This document shows positions 34,711 through 44,304 of a stretch of DNA of 64,000 bases, piece by piece. Source of the DNA: Microbispora catharanthi (GTDB lineage: Bacteria; Actinomycetota; Actinomycetes; Streptosporangiales; Streptosporangiaceae); assembly GCF_006334915.2 (NCBI RefSeq), contig NZ_VDMA02000017.1, forward strand, positions 124,001-188,000, written 5' to 3'. The position numbers and the translations under genes are program-made. The first letter of the stretch is position 1; each line of letters opens with the position of its first letter. The notes under the pieces are model-generated. The model did not search any database. It was not told the DNA's origin and saw only the letters and a list, made by a program, of their open reading frames with translations.

Positions 34711-34985
34711 TCGTCAGAATCATGGGTGAGGGACAGGTCGAGATCGGCGCCGCCGACATCGACGTCCTCAACGAGCTCGACAGCGAGCTGGAAGCCGCGA
34801 TCGAGTCGGACGACGAGACCGAGTTCCGCACCAAGCTGCACGCGCTCCTCGACAAGGTGCGTCACGTCGGCAAGGCCCTGCCGGACGACTCGCTGGAGCC
34901 GTCCGAGCTGATCCTGCCGCCGGCCGACGCCTCGATCGAGGAAGTGCGGGAGATGCTCGGGGACACCGGGCTCATCCCTGGCTGA
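34707..34985 (+). CDS. pspAA: PspA-associated protein PspAA
   Basis: A 92-residue small acidic protein: MIVRIMGEGQVEIGAADIDV, LNELDSELEAAIESDDETEF and PDDSLEPSELILPPADASIEEV match the PspAA domain that accompanies PspA in actinobacteria and archaea. GTG 34707 overlaps the pspA stop by 4 bp, and its own stop overlaps the htpX start by 1 bp. It is a partner of PspA rather than an enzyme. Confidence 0.93.
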   Translation: MIVRIMGEGQVEIGAADIDVLNELDSELEAAIESDDETEFRTKLHALLDKVRHVGKALPDDSLEPSELILPPADASIEEVREMLGDTGLIPG

Positions 34986-35875
34986 TGGCCTCCACGCGGT
35001 TCGCCCCTGATCGCGGCCTCACCGTCCGGATGACCGTGACGATGTTCCTGCTCGGGCTGCTCTACGTCGCGTTCGTGGCCGTCCTGGTCGCGGTGGGCGT
35101 ACGTGCGGTCACCGTGCTCGTGATCGCCGGGGGTCTCCTGCTGGCGCAGTACTTCCTGTCCGACAAGATCGCGCTGTTCGCGATGCACGGGCGGGAGGTC
35201 TCCCCGCAGGAGGCCCCCGAGCTGCACGGGATCATCGACCGGCTGAGCGCGATGGCGGGGATGCCGAAGCCGCGGGTGGCGATCGCCGACTCGGACATCC
35301 CGAACGCGTTCGCCACCGGACGCAACCAGAAGAACTCGGTGGTCTGCGTGACCACCGGCATCCTGCGCAGGCTCGACGCGCGGGAGCTCGAAGGGGTGCT
35401 GGCCCACGAGATGTCCCACGTGGCCCACCGGGACGTGGCGGTGATGACGATCGCCTCGTTCCTGGGGGTCGTGGCCGGCCTGATGACGCGCTTCGCGCTC
35501 TACACCGGTCTGGGCGGCCGGAGGAACGACAACGGACCCCCGATCGGCCTGATCATCTTCGCGGTCTCCGGCCTGGTCTACGCCGTCAGCTTCCTGCTGA
35601 CGCGGGCGCTGTCGCGCTACCGCGAACTGGCCGCCGACCGCGCGGGCGCGCTGCTGACGCAGCAGCCGAGCGCCCTGGCCAGCGCACTGGTCAAGATCAA
35701 CGGCGACATCGGCAGGATCCCGACCAGGGATTTGCGCGAGGCGCAGCCGTTCAACGCCTTCTTCTTCGTGCCCGCCCTGTCGGGCCAGAGCGTCGCCTCG
35801 CTGCTGTCGACCCACCCGTCCCTGGAGCGCCGGCTGGACCAGCTCGCCAGGATCTCCACGGCACTGGGCCGCTGA
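34985..35875 (+). CDS. htpX: HtpX-type membrane zinc metalloprotease
   Basis: A 296-residue M48 membrane protease: two N-terminal helices, zinc site LAHEMSHVAHRD, two more helices and the third-ligand segment RELAADRAGALL. All three ligands are present. HtpX degrades misfolded membrane proteins; linkage to pspA suggests envelope quality control. Translation is coupled to pspAA. It offers a live M48 comparison to the degenerate protein at 15365-16540. Confidence 0.96.
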   Translation: MASTRFAPDRGLTVRMTVTMFLLGLLYVAFVAVLVAVGVRAVTVLVIAGGLLLAQYFLSDKIALFAMHGREVSPQEAPELHGIIDRLSAMAGMPKPRVAIADSDIPNAFATGRNQKNSVVCVTTGILRRLDARELEGVLAHEMSHVAHRDVAVMTIASFLGVVAGLMTRFALYTGLGGRRNDNGPPIGLIIFAVSGLVYAVSFLLTRALSRYRELAADRAGALLTQQPSALASALVKINGDIGRIPTRDLREAQPFNAFFFVPALSGQSVASLLSTHPSLERRLDQLARISTALGR

Positions 35876-35888
35876 TGAGGAGGCGCTG

Positions 35889-36437
35889 ATGGGCTGGTTC
35901 GACGCCCTGCTCGGCCGCTCCAAGCCCGCCAGGCCCGACCTGGACGCGCTGTTCGCCCTGCCGTCGGCCGCCGTCACGCTGCAGGCCGCCACCGGATTCG
36001 CCCCGGCGGGCACCGGCTCGGTGTGCTTCCGCGCCGCGGAGGGCGGCGCCTTCGCCCGGCTCGAACAGGACATCGAGGCCCTGATGGGCAGGGTCGACGT
36101 CTCCCGGGACTCCTACGGCTACACCTGGCTGCAGGTGCGCAACCCCGACGTGGCCGGGCTCGTGACCGATCTGCACGCCGCCAACTCGTCTCTGGAGTCG
36201 GCCGGGTTCGGCCCGTCGCTGCTGTGCTCGCTCGTCACCTTCGCCGACCCCTCGCACAGGAGGCTGGCGATCGTGTATCTCTACAAGCGCGGCACGTTCT
36301 ACCCCTTCGCCCCCATCGGCGAACCGCGCCGCGACAACGCGCTGGAACTGCAGGTGCGCGGCGTCCTGGACCGCGAGCTCACGATCGAGCCCGAGCTCGC
36401 GAGCTGGTTTCCCGTCTGGGGCGCCCCCGGCCTCTGA
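35889..36437 (+). CDS. pspAB: PspA-associated protein PspAB
   Basis: A 182-residue soluble protein: MGWFDALLGRSKPARPDLDA, GTGSVCFRAAEGGAFARL, SYGYTWLQVRNPDVAGLVTDLHAAN and VYLYKRGTFYPFAP match PspAB, a partner of PspA and HtpX. GGAGG is 5 bp before ATG 35889. It is the last gene of the stress operon, 16 bp before the mycothiol enzyme gene, which may share its transcript. Confidence 0.93.
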   Translation: MGWFDALLGRSKPARPDLDALFALPSAAVTLQAATGFAPAGTGSVCFRAAEGGAFARLEQDIEALMGRVDVSRDSYGYTWLQVRNPDVAGLVTDLHAANSSLESAGFGPSLLCSLVTFADPSHRRLAIVYLYKRGTFYPFAPIGEPRRDNALELQVRGVLDRELTIEPELASWFPVWGAPGL

Positions 36438-36453
36438 CCCTTCGGGAGTCCTC

Positions 36454-37200
36454 ATGACCGAGTGGACCCACCTGCGGCACACCGAGGCCGCGGCCGCGGA
36501 GATCGGCCGGATGGCCGAGGCCGTACGGGGACGGGACGGCGCCACGCCCGTGCCGACCTGCCCGGGATGGGACCTCAGGGAGTTGGTCGAGCACACCGGC
36601 GCCATCCACCGGTGGGCGGCGGCCATGGTCCGGGACGCCACCCCGCGCCGGTACGACCGCGACGCCATGGACCACGGGCTGCCCGAGGACTTCTCCGGCT
36701 ACGCCGACTGGCTGGCGGCGGGAGCCGTAGAGCTCACCGAGGCGCTGAAGGGCTGCGACCCGGACACCGAGGTGTGGGACTGGACGGGGGACCGCAGCGC
36801 CCGGTTCTGGTCGCGCCGTCAGCTCCACGAGACGGTCGTCCACCGCGCCGACGCCGAGATCGCCCTCGGCCTGACCCCCGGCGTGGACGAGGACGTCGCG
36901 CTCGACGGTGTCGAGGAGTTCTTCGACCTGCTTCCGCACGCCCGGTGGCGGCCGCTCGTCGCCGAGCTCAGGAGCGACGGGAAGGCGATCTCCTGGCGGA
37001 CCGACACGGGCTGGGCCTGGCTCGTCCGGCTCACCCCCGAGGGGTTCACCTACGAGAGGTCCGACGCCCCGGCCGACGTCGTCGTACACGCGCCGACGAC
37101 CGGGGACCTGATGCTGACGCTGTGGAACCGGCGCGAGCCCGACGCGGTCCACGGCGACGACGAGCTGCTGCGATTCTGGCGCGAGCGCGCCAAGATCTGA
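36454..37200 (+). CDS. Mycothiol-dependent maleylpyruvate isomerase-family enzyme
   Basis: A 248-residue DinB-like protein of the MDMPI group. The metal-binding His lies in DLRELVEHTGAIHRW, and the Glu/His pair in QLHETVVHRADAEIAL. The C-terminal SCP-like half ends in LMLTLWNRREPDAV. Members use mycothiol as cofactor, for detoxification or isomerisation; the substrate here is unknown. It is placed right after the PspA operon and is followed by a strong terminator. Confidence 0.9.
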   Translation: MTEWTHLRHTEAAAAEIGRMAEAVRGRDGATPVPTCPGWDLRELVEHTGAIHRWAAAMVRDATPRRYDRDAMDHGLPEDFSGYADWLAAGAVELTEALKGCDPDTEVWDWTGDRSARFWSRRQLHETVVHRADAEIALGLTPGVDEDVALDGVEEFFDLLPHARWRPLVAELRSDGKAISWRTDTGWAWLVRLTPEGFTYERSDAPADVVVHAPTTGDLMLTLWNRREPDAVHGDDELLRFWRERAKI

Positions 37201-37230
37201 AGCCGGGACCTGAGGACAGGGTCTGAAGAC

Positions 37231-37262
37231 GCGGGCGCCCCCGGGAGATCCGGGGCGCCCGC
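37231..37262. terminator. Bidirectional terminator hairpin
   Basis: GCGGGCGCCCC pairs perfectly with GGGGCGCCCGC around a 10-nt loop. It lies between the convergent mycothiol enzyme and nadA genes and can serve both. Confidence 0.8.
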
Positions 37263-37277
37263 GTCGCAGGGCCACGA

Positions 37278-38432
37278 CTACGGCAGGGCCAGCATGCGGT
37301 CGAGGGCGACCTTGGCCCAGTGGGTGGTGTCCGCGTCGACGGTGATCTGGTTGACGACCTCGCCGTCGGCCAGCGACTCCAGCGCCCAGACCAGGTGCGG
37401 CAGGTCGATGCGGTTCATGGTGGAGCAGTAGCACACGGTCCTGTCGAGGAACGTGATGGTCTTGTCGGAGAACCGGTCGGCCAGGCGGCGCACCAGGTTC
37501 AGCTCCGTTCCGACGGCCCAGGAGGACCCGGCCGGGGCCTCCTCCAGCTTGCGGATGATGTACTCGGTCGAGCCGACGAAGTCGGCCTTGGTCACGACCT
37601 CGTGGCGGCACTCGGGGTGCACGAGCACGTTCACCCCGGGAATGCGGGCCCGCACCTCGTCCACGCACGCGGCGGAGAAGCGCCCGTGGACCGAGCAGTG
37701 GCCCTTCCACAGGATCATCTTCGCGTTCTCCAGCTGCTCCCGGGTGAGGCCGCCGTTCGGGCGGTGCGGGTTGTAGACCACGCAGTCGTCCAGCGACAGC
37801 CCCATCTCCAGCACGGCCGTGTTGCGGCCCAGGTGCTGGTCGGGCAGGAACAGCACCTTCTCGCCCTGCTCGAAGGCCCAGTCGAGGGCGCGCTTCGCGT
37901 TCGAGGAGGTGCACACGGCGCCGCCGTGCCGTCCGCAGAACGCCTTGATGTCCGCGCTGGAGTTCATGTAGGTGATCGGCACCACCCGGTCGGCGATGCC
38001 GGCGTCCTCCAGGGCGTCCCAGCAGTCCTCGACCTGGGTGAAGGTCGCCATGTCGGCCATCGAGCAGCCGGCGGCCAGGTCGGGGAGCACGACCTTCTGC
38101 GTGTCACCGGTCAGGATGTCGGCCGACTCGGCCATGAAGTGGACACCGCAGAACACGATGTACTCCGCCTCGGGCCGGGCGGCGGCCTCGCGGGCGAGCT
38201 TGAACGAGTCGCCGGTCACGTCGGCGAACTGGATGACCTCGTCACGCTGGTAGTGGTGACCGAGCACGAACAACCGGTCGCCAAGCCGCTCCTTGGCCAC
38301 GCGGGCGCGCTCCACGAGGGTCGGATCGGACGCGGGAGGCAGCTCGCCCGGGCAGTCGACGCCGCGTTCGCTGTGCGGGTCGGTGCCCTGGCCGAGGATG
38401 AAGAGCGGAAGGCCGGTCTCGGTGATCGTCAC
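37278..38432 (-). CDS. nadA: Quinolinate synthase
   Basis: A 384-residue iron-sulfur enzyme that condenses iminoaspartate with dihydroxyacetone phosphate for NAD biosynthesis. Recognised by LFVLGHHYQRDEVIQFAD, IVFCGVHFMAESADIL, HPECRHEVVTKAD and TVCYCSTMNRIDLPHLVW, with the cluster cysteines present. GTG 38432 has GAGGGGG 7 bp upstream and is preferred to GTG 38438. No nadB or nadC follows, so in this organism they lie elsewhere. It is divergent from erpA. Confidence 0.96.
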   Translation of the reverse strand: MTITETGLPLFILGQGTDPHSERGVDCPGELPPASDPTLVERARVAKERLGDRLFVLGHHYQRDEVIQFADVTGDSFKLAREAAARPEAEYIVFCGVHFMAESADILTGDTQKVVLPDLAAGCSMADMATFTQVEDCWDALEDAGIADRVVPITYMNSSADIKAFCGRHGGAVCTSSNAKRALDWAFEQGEKVLFLPDQHLGRNTAVLEMGLSLDDCVVYNPHRPNGGLTREQLENAKMILWKGHCSVHGRFSAACVDEVRARIPGVNVLVHPECRHEVVTKADFVGSTEYIIRKLEEAPAGSSWAVGTELNLVRRLADRFSDKTITFLDRTVCYCSTMNRIDLPHLVWALESLADGEVVNQITVDADTTHWAKVALDRMLALP

Positions 38433-38452
38433 GACCACACCCCCTCGGGGAC

Positions 38453-38474
38453 TTATCGTCTAACTGACGACTAA
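38453..38474. promoter_or_regulatory. Candidate nadA operator
   Basis: TTATCGTCTAACTGACGACTAA holds an imperfect dyad (TTATCGTC against GACGACTAA with one extra base) just upstream of nadA. The place and AT-rich half sites suit a NAD-responsive repressor such as NrtR, but that name is a guess. Confidence 0.4.
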
Positions 38475-38585
38475 TCATTACACATCACCTCGCCTGGTTC
38501 GTCGCACGGTTGCCCGTGATGCACGTGGAATGTGTAGGGCTTCACGGGTGTTGGTAGCGTCTAGGTAGGACGTCGGAACCAATCG

Positions 38586-38603
38586 ACCGCCCCGAAGGGC
38601 GGT
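38586..38603 (+). promoter_or_regulatory. Hairpin in the erpA leader
   Basis: ACCGCCC-CGAA-GGGCGGT, a perfect 7-bp stem closed by a tetraloop, 25 bp before the erpA ATG. It may protect the mRNA or respond to the iron-sulfur state. Confidence 0.4.
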
Positions 38604-38627
38604 TGGCGCAGACGCGGGAGTCAGCAC

Positions 38628-38981
38628 ATGACGGTTGAGAGCAGCGAGACCACTCAGCAGGGCCTGATCCTGACTGACGCGGCCGCCGCCAAGGTCAAGA
38701 GCCTGCTCGAGCAGCAGGGCGAGGAAGGGCTTCAGCTTCGGGTGGCCGTCCAGCCGGGTGGCTGTTCCGGCCTGCGTTACCAGCTCTTCTTCGACGACCG
38801 CTCGATGGACGGCGACGTGGTCTCCACCTTCGGCGGCGTGAACGTCGTCACCGACCGGATGAGCGCGCCGTACCTCGTCGGGGCCACGGTCGACTTCGTG
38901 GACACCATCGAGAAGCAGGGCTTCACCATCGACAACCCCAACGCGACGGGGTCGTGCGCGTGCGGCGACTCGTTCAACTGA
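38628..38981 (+). CDS. erpA: Iron-sulfur cluster insertion protein (A-type carrier)
   Basis: A 117-residue A-type carrier. The three conserved cysteines are visible (QPGGCSGLRY; TGSCACGDSF), as is the core ILTDAAAAKVKSLLEQQGEEG. It hands [4Fe-4S] or [2Fe-2S] clusters to enzymes such as NadA and LipA, both in this window. It is divergent from nadA, a conserved and meaningful pairing, and followed by a terminator. Confidence 0.95.
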   Translation: MTVESSETTQQGLILTDAAAAKVKSLLEQQGEEGLQLRVAVQPGGCSGLRYQLFFDDRSMDGDVVSTFGGVNVVTDRMSAPYLVGATVDFVDTIEKQGFTIDNPNATGSCACGDSFN

Positions 38982-39057
38982 CGAGCGCGTCGTTCGACTG
39001 ACGGCGAGCGCGCGCCCGGCGGCGCCGGGCTCGTGCCGCGGTGGAGCGTGGGTCGAG

Positions 39058-39087
39058 CGCCCCGTACGGATCGTTCCGTGCGGGGCG
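39058..39087 (+). terminator. Terminator hairpin after erpA
   Basis: CGCCCCGTACGG-ATCGTT-CCGTGCGGGGCG, a 12-bp stem with one weak pair, 77 bp after the erpA stop. A smaller hairpin (GCCCGGC-N3-GCCGGGC, 39014-39030) lies before it. Confidence 0.7.
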
Positions 39088-39180
39088 TCGTCATGTCACG
39101 AGACGGTACGCTCAGTAGGTTCGGCGGGATCAACGTCCCCGCCCTGTCTCTCTGATGCTGACAACGAGGAGAATGACCCC

Positions 39181-40167
39181 GTGCGCATCGCCGTCACCGG
39201 CTCCATCGCCACCGACCACTTGATGACGTTCCCCGGCCGCTTCGGCGACCAGCTCATCGCCGAGCAGCTCGACCGGGTGTCGTTGTCGTTCCTCGTCGAC
39301 GATCTGCAGATCCGCCGTGGCGGATGCGCGGCCAACATCACGTTCGGCATGGGCTGCCTGGGGCTCACCCCGGTCCTCGTCGGCGCCGTCGGCACCGACT
39401 TCGCCGACTACCGCTCCTGGCTGGAGCGCCACGGCGTCGACTGCGCCTCGGTGCACATCTCCGAGCTGCACCACACGGCGCGCTTCCTGTGCACCACGGA
39501 CGAGGACCACAACCAGATCGCGTCGTTCTACACCGGTGCGATGGCCGAGGCGAGGGAGATCGAGCTGGGCCCGATCGCCGAGCGTCTCGGCGGGCTCGAC
39601 CTCGTGCTGATCAGCCCCAACGACCCGGCGGCGATGCTGCGGCACACCGACGAGGCGCGCCGTCGGGGCATCCCGTTCGCCGCCGACCCGTCGCAGCAGC
39701 TCGCCCGCATGCCGGGGGAGGAGATCCGCCAGCTCGTGGAGGGCGCGGCGTACCTGTTCAGCAACGACTACGAGCTCGGGCTGATCGAGCAGAAGACCGG
39801 CTGGTCCGGCGAGGAGATCCTCGACCGGGTCGGCGTCCGGGTGACCACCCTCGGGCCCAAGGGCGCCAGGATCGACCGGAAGGGCGAGCCGTCACTGCAC
39901 ATCTCGCCGGCTCCGGAGCTGGGCAAGGCCGACCCGACCGGCGTCGGCGACGCCTTCCGCGCCGGTTTCCTCGCGGGCGTCGCCTGGGGACTGCCGCTGG
40001 AGCGCTGCGGCCAGATCGGCAACCTCACCGCCACCCACGTGCTCGAGCAGGTCGGCTGCCAGGAGTACAAGCTGGGCCAGCGCGTCTTCCTGGAGCGCTT
40101 CGCCGCGGCGTACGGCTCCGAGGCGGCCGACGAGGTGGGCGCGCACGCCCGCTGCCACTACGCCTGA
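39181..40167 (+). CDS. adoK: PfkB-family kinase, adenosine kinase-like (Rv2202c type)
   Basis: A 328-residue ribokinase-fold sugar/nucleoside kinase: RRGGCAANITFGMGCLG (substrate loop), a mid-protein ISPNDPAAML, and DPTGVGDAFRAGFLAG with the catalytic Asp and anion hole. The order kinase, then ctaC, is the same as Rv2202c and ctaC in M. tuberculosis, where the kinase acts on adenosine; that substrate is inferred here. GTG 39181. Convergent with tusA-like gene, 10 bp apart. Confidence 0.85.
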   Translation: MRIAVTGSIATDHLMTFPGRFGDQLIAEQLDRVSLSFLVDDLQIRRGGCAANITFGMGCLGLTPVLVGAVGTDFADYRSWLERHGVDCASVHISELHHTARFLCTTDEDHNQIASFYTGAMAEAREIELGPIAERLGGLDLVLISPNDPAAMLRHTDEARRRGIPFAADPSQQLARMPGEEIRQLVEGAAYLFSNDYELGLIEQKTGWSGEEILDRVGVRVTTLGPKGARIDRKGEPSLHISPAPELGKADPTGVGDAFRAGFLAGVAWGLPLERCGQIGNLTATHVLEQVGCQEYKLGQRVFLERFAAAYGSEAADEVGAHARCHYA

Positions 40168-40177
40168 AAACAGGCTC

Positions 40178-40492
40178 TCAGTAGTTGCGGCGCACGTGGA
40201 TGGACCAGCCGCCCTGCGGCAGCTCGTAGCTTCCCACGTGCTCGTGTGACTTCAACCGGCACCAGGCCGGGACGTCGGTGAACGCGGCGGGGTCGTCGGC
40301 CAGCACGGCGACCACGCCGCCCGTCGCCACCTGGTTGATCCGCTCGGCCAGCATGATGATCGGGATCGGGCACTTGCGGCCCAGCGCGTCGATCGTCAGC
40401 GCGGGCGGCTCCGCCGGCTGGACCGGCTCGGCGGGCTCGGCCTGAGCCGCCTCGGGAGACCGCCGGGCGCCGCCCGTCCGTCTGCGCCACAT
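40178..40492 (-). CDS. TusA-family sulfurtransferase
   Basis: A 104-residue protein. After a Pro/Ala-rich N-terminal stretch of about 28 residues comes a TusA domain with its active-site Cys in ALTIDALGRKCPIPIIMLA, followed by VLADDPAAFTDVPAWCRL. TusA proteins relay persulfide sulfur from a cysteine desulfurase. Its ATG overlaps the stop of the desulfurase gene by 1 bp, so the two are surely a working pair. Confidence 0.9.
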   Translation of the reverse strand: MWRRRTGGARRSPEAAQAEPAEPVQPAEPPALTIDALGRKCPIPIIMLAERINQVATGGVVAVLADDPAAFTDVPAWCRLKSHEHVGSYELPQGGWSIHVRRNY

Positions 40493-41625
40493 CAGTGCAC
40501 CCCCAAGCTCGACCGGATCCGCCGCACGATGTCCGGGAGCACCGCGAGGAAACGATCGATGTCGTCCTCGGACGCGCCACGGGGCAGCGATACCCGCACA
40601 TTCCCATGCGTAAGCACGCCCATTGCCTCCAGAACATGCGATGGACGAAGCGTACTCGCCGTGCAGGAGCTGCCGGACGAGACGGCGAAACCGGCCTTGT
40701 CGAGCTCGGTCAGCAGCGCCTCGCCCTCGACGTACAGACAGGAGAACGTCACGACGTGCGGCAGCCGCAGGACCGGGTCTCCGACGACCTCCACATCGGG
40801 CACCAGGCGGGGCACCTCGGCGCGGATCCGGTCGACCAGGGCGGACAGCCGCCGCCCCTCGGCCTCCGCCTCCTCGGCCCGGGCGCGCAGCGCCGCGGCG
40901 GCGGCCACGATCGCGGGCACGTTCTCGAACCCCGGCACGCGCCGCCGCTCCCGCTCGTCCTCGGGCAGCGGCGAGCGCCAGCGCACGCCCTTGCGCACCG
41001 CCAGCACACCCACCCCGGCCGGGCCGCCCCACTTGTGCGCGCTCGCGGTGAGGACCGACCAGCCCTCGGGGACCGGCAGGCGGCCCGCCGACTGCGCGGC
41101 GTCGACCAGCAGCGGCACGCCCGCCTCCCGGCACGCCCGCGCCGCCTCCTCCACCGGCTGAAGGGTCCCCACCTCGTGGTTGGCCGTCTGCAGGCACGCC
41201 AGGGCCGTACCGGGCCGCGCGACAGCCTCGGCGAACGCGCCCGCGTCCACCCGGCCCGTACGGCTCACGCCCACGATCTCCACCTCGCCGCCGGCGCGCT
41301 CGTGGACCTCGCCCGCGTGCAGGACGCTCGAGTGCTCGACGGCGCCCGCCACCAGGCGGGTGCCGGCCCGGCGGCGGCCGGCCAGCGTGCCGAGCACTCC
41401 CAGGTGGACGGCCTGCGTCCCCGACGAGGTGAACGACACCTCGTCGGGCCGGGCGCCGATCAGTTCGGCTACCTCTGCCCTCGCGCGCTCCAGTAACATC
41501 TGGGCGCGGCGCGCCGTGCCGTACAGGCGGGCGGGATCGGCCCAGCCGGCGTCGATCGCCGCCAGCAAGGCGTCACGGGCCGCGGGATGGAGAGGTTCGG
41601 TCGAAGCCGCGTCCAGGTAGGCCAC
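40492..41625 (-). CDS. Cysteine desulfurase (NifS/IscS-like)
   Basis: A 377-residue PLP enzyme that takes sulfur from cysteine. It shows AYLDAASTEPLHPAA, the PLP-stacking EHSSVLHAG, the Schiff-base Lys in TASAHKWGGPAG, and the persulfide Cys in SSGSSCTAS. The enzyme hands sulfur to the coupled TusA-like protein. Start GTG 41625. It lies between the PfkB gene and ctaC as in Streptomyces. Confidence 0.94.
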   Translation of the reverse strand: MAYLDAASTEPLHPAARDALLAAIDAGWADPARLYGTARRAQMLLERARAEVAELIGARPDEVSFTSSGTQAVHLGVLGTLAGRRRAGTRLVAGAVEHSSVLHAGEVHERAGGEVEIVGVSRTGRVDAGAFAEAVARPGTALACLQTANHEVGTLQPVEEAARACREAGVPLLVDAAQSAGRLPVPEGWSVLTASAHKWGGPAGVGVLAVRKGVRWRSPLPEDERERRRVPGFENVPAIVAAAAALRARAEEAEAEGRRLSALVDRIRAEVPRLVPDVEVVGDPVLRLPHVVTFSCLYVEGEALLTELDKAGFAVSSGSSCTASTLRPSHVLEAMGVLTHGNVRVSLPRGASEDDIDRFLAVLPDIVRRIRSSLGVH

Positions 41626-41812
41626 AGTTAGGACATTAACGGGGGCTGCTCAGAGGGGCGGCGCCGGTCCGCGCTAATGTGTCCCCCAGCGTGAACTCAA
41701 CCAAGTAAAGGGCAGACCGGCCACAAGGCTGGTGCCGGTCTCACCCAAGGGTCAATTGGAAAAACCGCCCAGGAGAGGAACTCTTGGGCTTCATCTGTGG
41801 GGTAGGCGATCC

Positions 41813-42643
41813 GTGAGTCCGACCCGCCGTACGACACGGCGACCGTGGGCACGCCGCCGGTTGCCCGGAGCCGCCGCCCTGGCGCTGCTGGTGGCGTCCG
41901 GGACGGCGTGTAGCAACCAGGCGATCGATCAGTGGTCCCGTGGGGGCATGCCGGAAGGTGTCACCAAGCAGGCCGACATCGTCCAGACGCTCTGGAACGG
42001 GAGCTGGATCGCGGCTCTCGCCACCGGCGTGGTCGTCTGGGGACTGATCCTGTGGGCGTGCATCTTCCATCGGAAGAAGAAGAACAGCCCCGATCAGCTG
42101 CCTCCGCAGGTGCGCTACAACCTGCCGATCGAGATCCTCTACACGGTGGTCCCGGTCATCATGGTCGCGGTCTTCTTCTACTTCACGGCCCGTGACGAGA
42201 CCGAGATCACGCGGATCACCAAGGCCGCCCCGGTCAAGGTCGCGGTCGAGGGCTACCAGTGGAGCTGGCGCTTCACGACCGAGTACCAGGGCCAGAAGGC
42301 CGTGGTCGCGGGCGTGCCGGTGGACCTCAGCAAGCAGAGCGCGGAGAACCCGCAGGGTCCGCAGCTCGTGCTGCCGGTCAACACCCAGGTGCAGTTCGAC
42401 CTGCACTCGCCCGACGTCATCCACTCGTTCTGGGTGCCGGCGTTCCTGTTCAAGCAGGACGTCTTCCCGGGCAACGTGCACAACCACTTCCAGATCACGA
42501 CGCTCAACAAGACGGGCGTCTTCGTCGGCCGATGCGCCGAGCTCTGCGGCACCGACCACAGCAAGATGCTGTTCTCCGTGAAGCTCGTGCCGCAGGCCGA
42601 ATTCGACCAGTACATCAAGAGCCAGGCGGGGAGTGCGCAGTGA
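41813..42643 (+). CDS. ctaC: Cytochrome c oxidase subunit II
   Basis: A 276-residue lipoprotein-type subunit II of the aa3 oxidase. A basic N-terminus and the lipobox GTAC are followed by two helices, then the CuA domain with [13 protein letters not shown] and [12 protein letters not shown], which has the full CuA ligand set. GTG 41813 is chosen because it leaves a normal lipoprotein signal; the frame extends to 41732. It overlaps ctaD by 4 bp. Confidence 0.96.
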   Translation: MSPTRRTTRRPWARRRLPGAAALALLVASGTACSNQAIDQWSRGGMPEGVTKQADIVQTLWNGSWIAALATGVVVWGLILWACIFHRKKKNSPDQLPPQVRYNLPIEILYTVVPVIMVAVFFYFTARDETEITRITKAAPVKVAVEGYQWSWRFTTEYQGQKAVVAGVPVDLSKQSAENPQGPQLVLPVNTQVQFDLHSPDVIHSFWVPAFLFKQDVFPGNVHNHFQITTLNKTGVFVGRCAELCGTDHSKMLFSVKLVPQAEFDQYIKSQAGSAQ

Positions 42644-44304
42644 CCGCCATCCAGGAACCGGCCGGCATCGTCGCCCGGCCGTACACCAAGGGCACGGTCA
42701 TCGCCAAGTGGCTGTCCTCGACCGACCACAAGGTGATCGGGCACCTCTACCTGATCACGTCGTTCGTGTTCTTCCTCATCGGCGGCCTCATGGCGCTGGT
42801 GATGCGGGCCGAGCTCGCGCAGCCGGGGCTGCAGGTCGTGTCGAACGAGCAGTTCAACCAGCTGTTCACGATGCACGGCACGATCATGCTGCTCATGTTC
42901 GCGACGCCGCTGTTCGCCGGCTTCGCCAACGAGCTGATGCCGCTGCAGATCGGCGCCCCTGACGTGGCCTTCCCCCGGCTGAACATGGTGAGCTACTGGC
43001 TCTACCTGTTCGGCAGCACGATCGCCGTGCTGGGCTTCTTCACCCCGAACGGGTCCGCGTCGTTCGGCTGGACCGCGTACGCGCCGCTGTCGAACGCGGT
43101 CACCTCGCCCGGCCTCGGCAGCGACTTCTGGGTCCTGGGCCTGGCGATGTCCGGTCTCGGCACCATCCTCGGCGCGGTGAACTTCATCACCACGATCCTC
43201 ACCATGCGCGCCCCCGGCATGACGATGTTCCGGATGCCGATCTTCACCTGGAACATCCTGCTGACCAGCATCCTGGTACTGCTGGCCTTCCCGGTGCTGG
43301 CCGCCGCGCTGCTCGCCCTGGAGGCCGACCGCAAGCTGGGCGCGCACATCTTCGACTCGCCCACCGGCGGGGCGATGCTGTGGCAGCACCTGTTCTGGTT
43401 CTTCGGGCACCCCGAGGTCTACATCATCGCGCTGCCGTTCTTCGGCATCATCACCGAGATCCTTCCGGTCTTCAGCCGTAAGCCGATCTTCGGGTACATC
43501 GGCCTGGTCGGCGCGACCATCGCCATCGCGGGCCTGTCGGTCACCGTGTGGGCGCACCACATGTTCGTCACCGGACAGGTGCTGCTGCCGTTCTTCTCGT
43601 TCATGACGTTCCTCATCGCCGTACCGACCGGTGTGAAGTTCTTCAACTGGATCGGCACAATGTGGCGGGGACACCTGTCGTTCGAGGCGCCGATGCTGTT
43701 CGCGGTCGGCTTCCTGGTGACCTTCCTGTTCGGTGGTCTGACCGGTGTCATCCTGGCGTCGCCCCCGCTCGACTTCCACATCAGCGACACCTACTTCGTC
43801 GTGGCCCACTTCCACTACGTGGTCTTCGGCACCGTGGTGTTCGCGATGTTCGCCGGGTTCTACTTCTGGTGGCCCAAGTTCACCGGCAAGATGCTGAACG
43901 ACAAGATCGGCAAGCTCCACTTCTGGCTGCTGTTCTTCGGCTTCCACCTGACCTTCCTGGTGCAGCACTGGCTGGGCGTCATCGGCTTCCCCCGCCGCTA
44001 CGCCGACTACTCGGCGTCCGACGGCTTCACCGACCTGAACATGGTCTCCTCGGCCGGCGCGCTCCTGCTGGGCCTGTCCACCCTGCCGTTCTTCTACAAC
44101 GTCTGGGTGACGTGGCGTAAGGCTCCCAAGGTCACCGTGGACGACCCGTGGGGCTTCGGCGGCTCGCTCGAGTGGGCGACCTCCTGCCCGCCGCCGCGGC
44201 ACAACTTCCTGTCGCTGCCGCGGATCCGGTCCGAGCGCCCGGCGTTCGACCTCAAGTACCCGCACATCACCGCCAAGCCGGAGCTGGTGGAGGAGTCCCG
44301 ATGA
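42640..44304 (+). CDS. ctaD: Cytochrome c oxidase subunit I
   Basis: A 554-residue, 12-helix catalytic subunit. Haem and CuB ligands are readable: [22 protein letters not shown] (with the His-Tyr crosslink), WAHHMFVTG and [12 protein letters not shown] 42640 overlaps the ctaC stop by 4 bp, and ctaF begins in the ctaD stop. It reduces oxygen and pumps protons in the bcc-aa3 supercomplex. Confidence 0.97.
   Translation: MTAIQEPAGIVARPYTKGTVIAKWLSSTDHKVIGHLYLITSFVFFLIGGLMALVMRAELAQPGLQVVSNEQFNQLFTMHGTIMLLMFATPLFAGFANELMPLQIGAPDVAFPRLNMVSYWLYLFGSTIAVLGFFTPNGSASFGWTAYAPLSNAVTSPGLGSDFWVLGLAMSGLGTILGAVNFITTILTMRAPGMTMFRMPIFTWNILLTSILVLLAFPVLAAALLALEADRKLGAHIFDSPTGGAMLWQHLFWFFGHPEVYIIALPFFGIITEILPVFSRKPIFGYIGLVGATIAIAGLSVTVWAHHMFVTGQVLLPFFSFMTFLIAVPTGVKFFNWIGTMWRGHLSFEAPMLFAVGFLVTFLFGGLTGVILASPPLDFHISDTYFVVAHFHYVVFGTVVFAMFAGFYFWWPKFTGKMLNDKIGKLHFWLLFFGFHLTFLVQHWLGVIGFPRRYADYSASDGFTDLNMVSSAGALLLGLSTLPFFYNVWVTWRKAPKVTVDDPWGFGGSLEWATSCPPPRHNFLSLPRIRSERPAFDLKYPHITAKPELVEESR

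Noticed and set aside
42253..44265. Open frame of 670 codons on the minus strand
   Set aside because: Antisense to ctaC and ctaD, low complexity, no motif.
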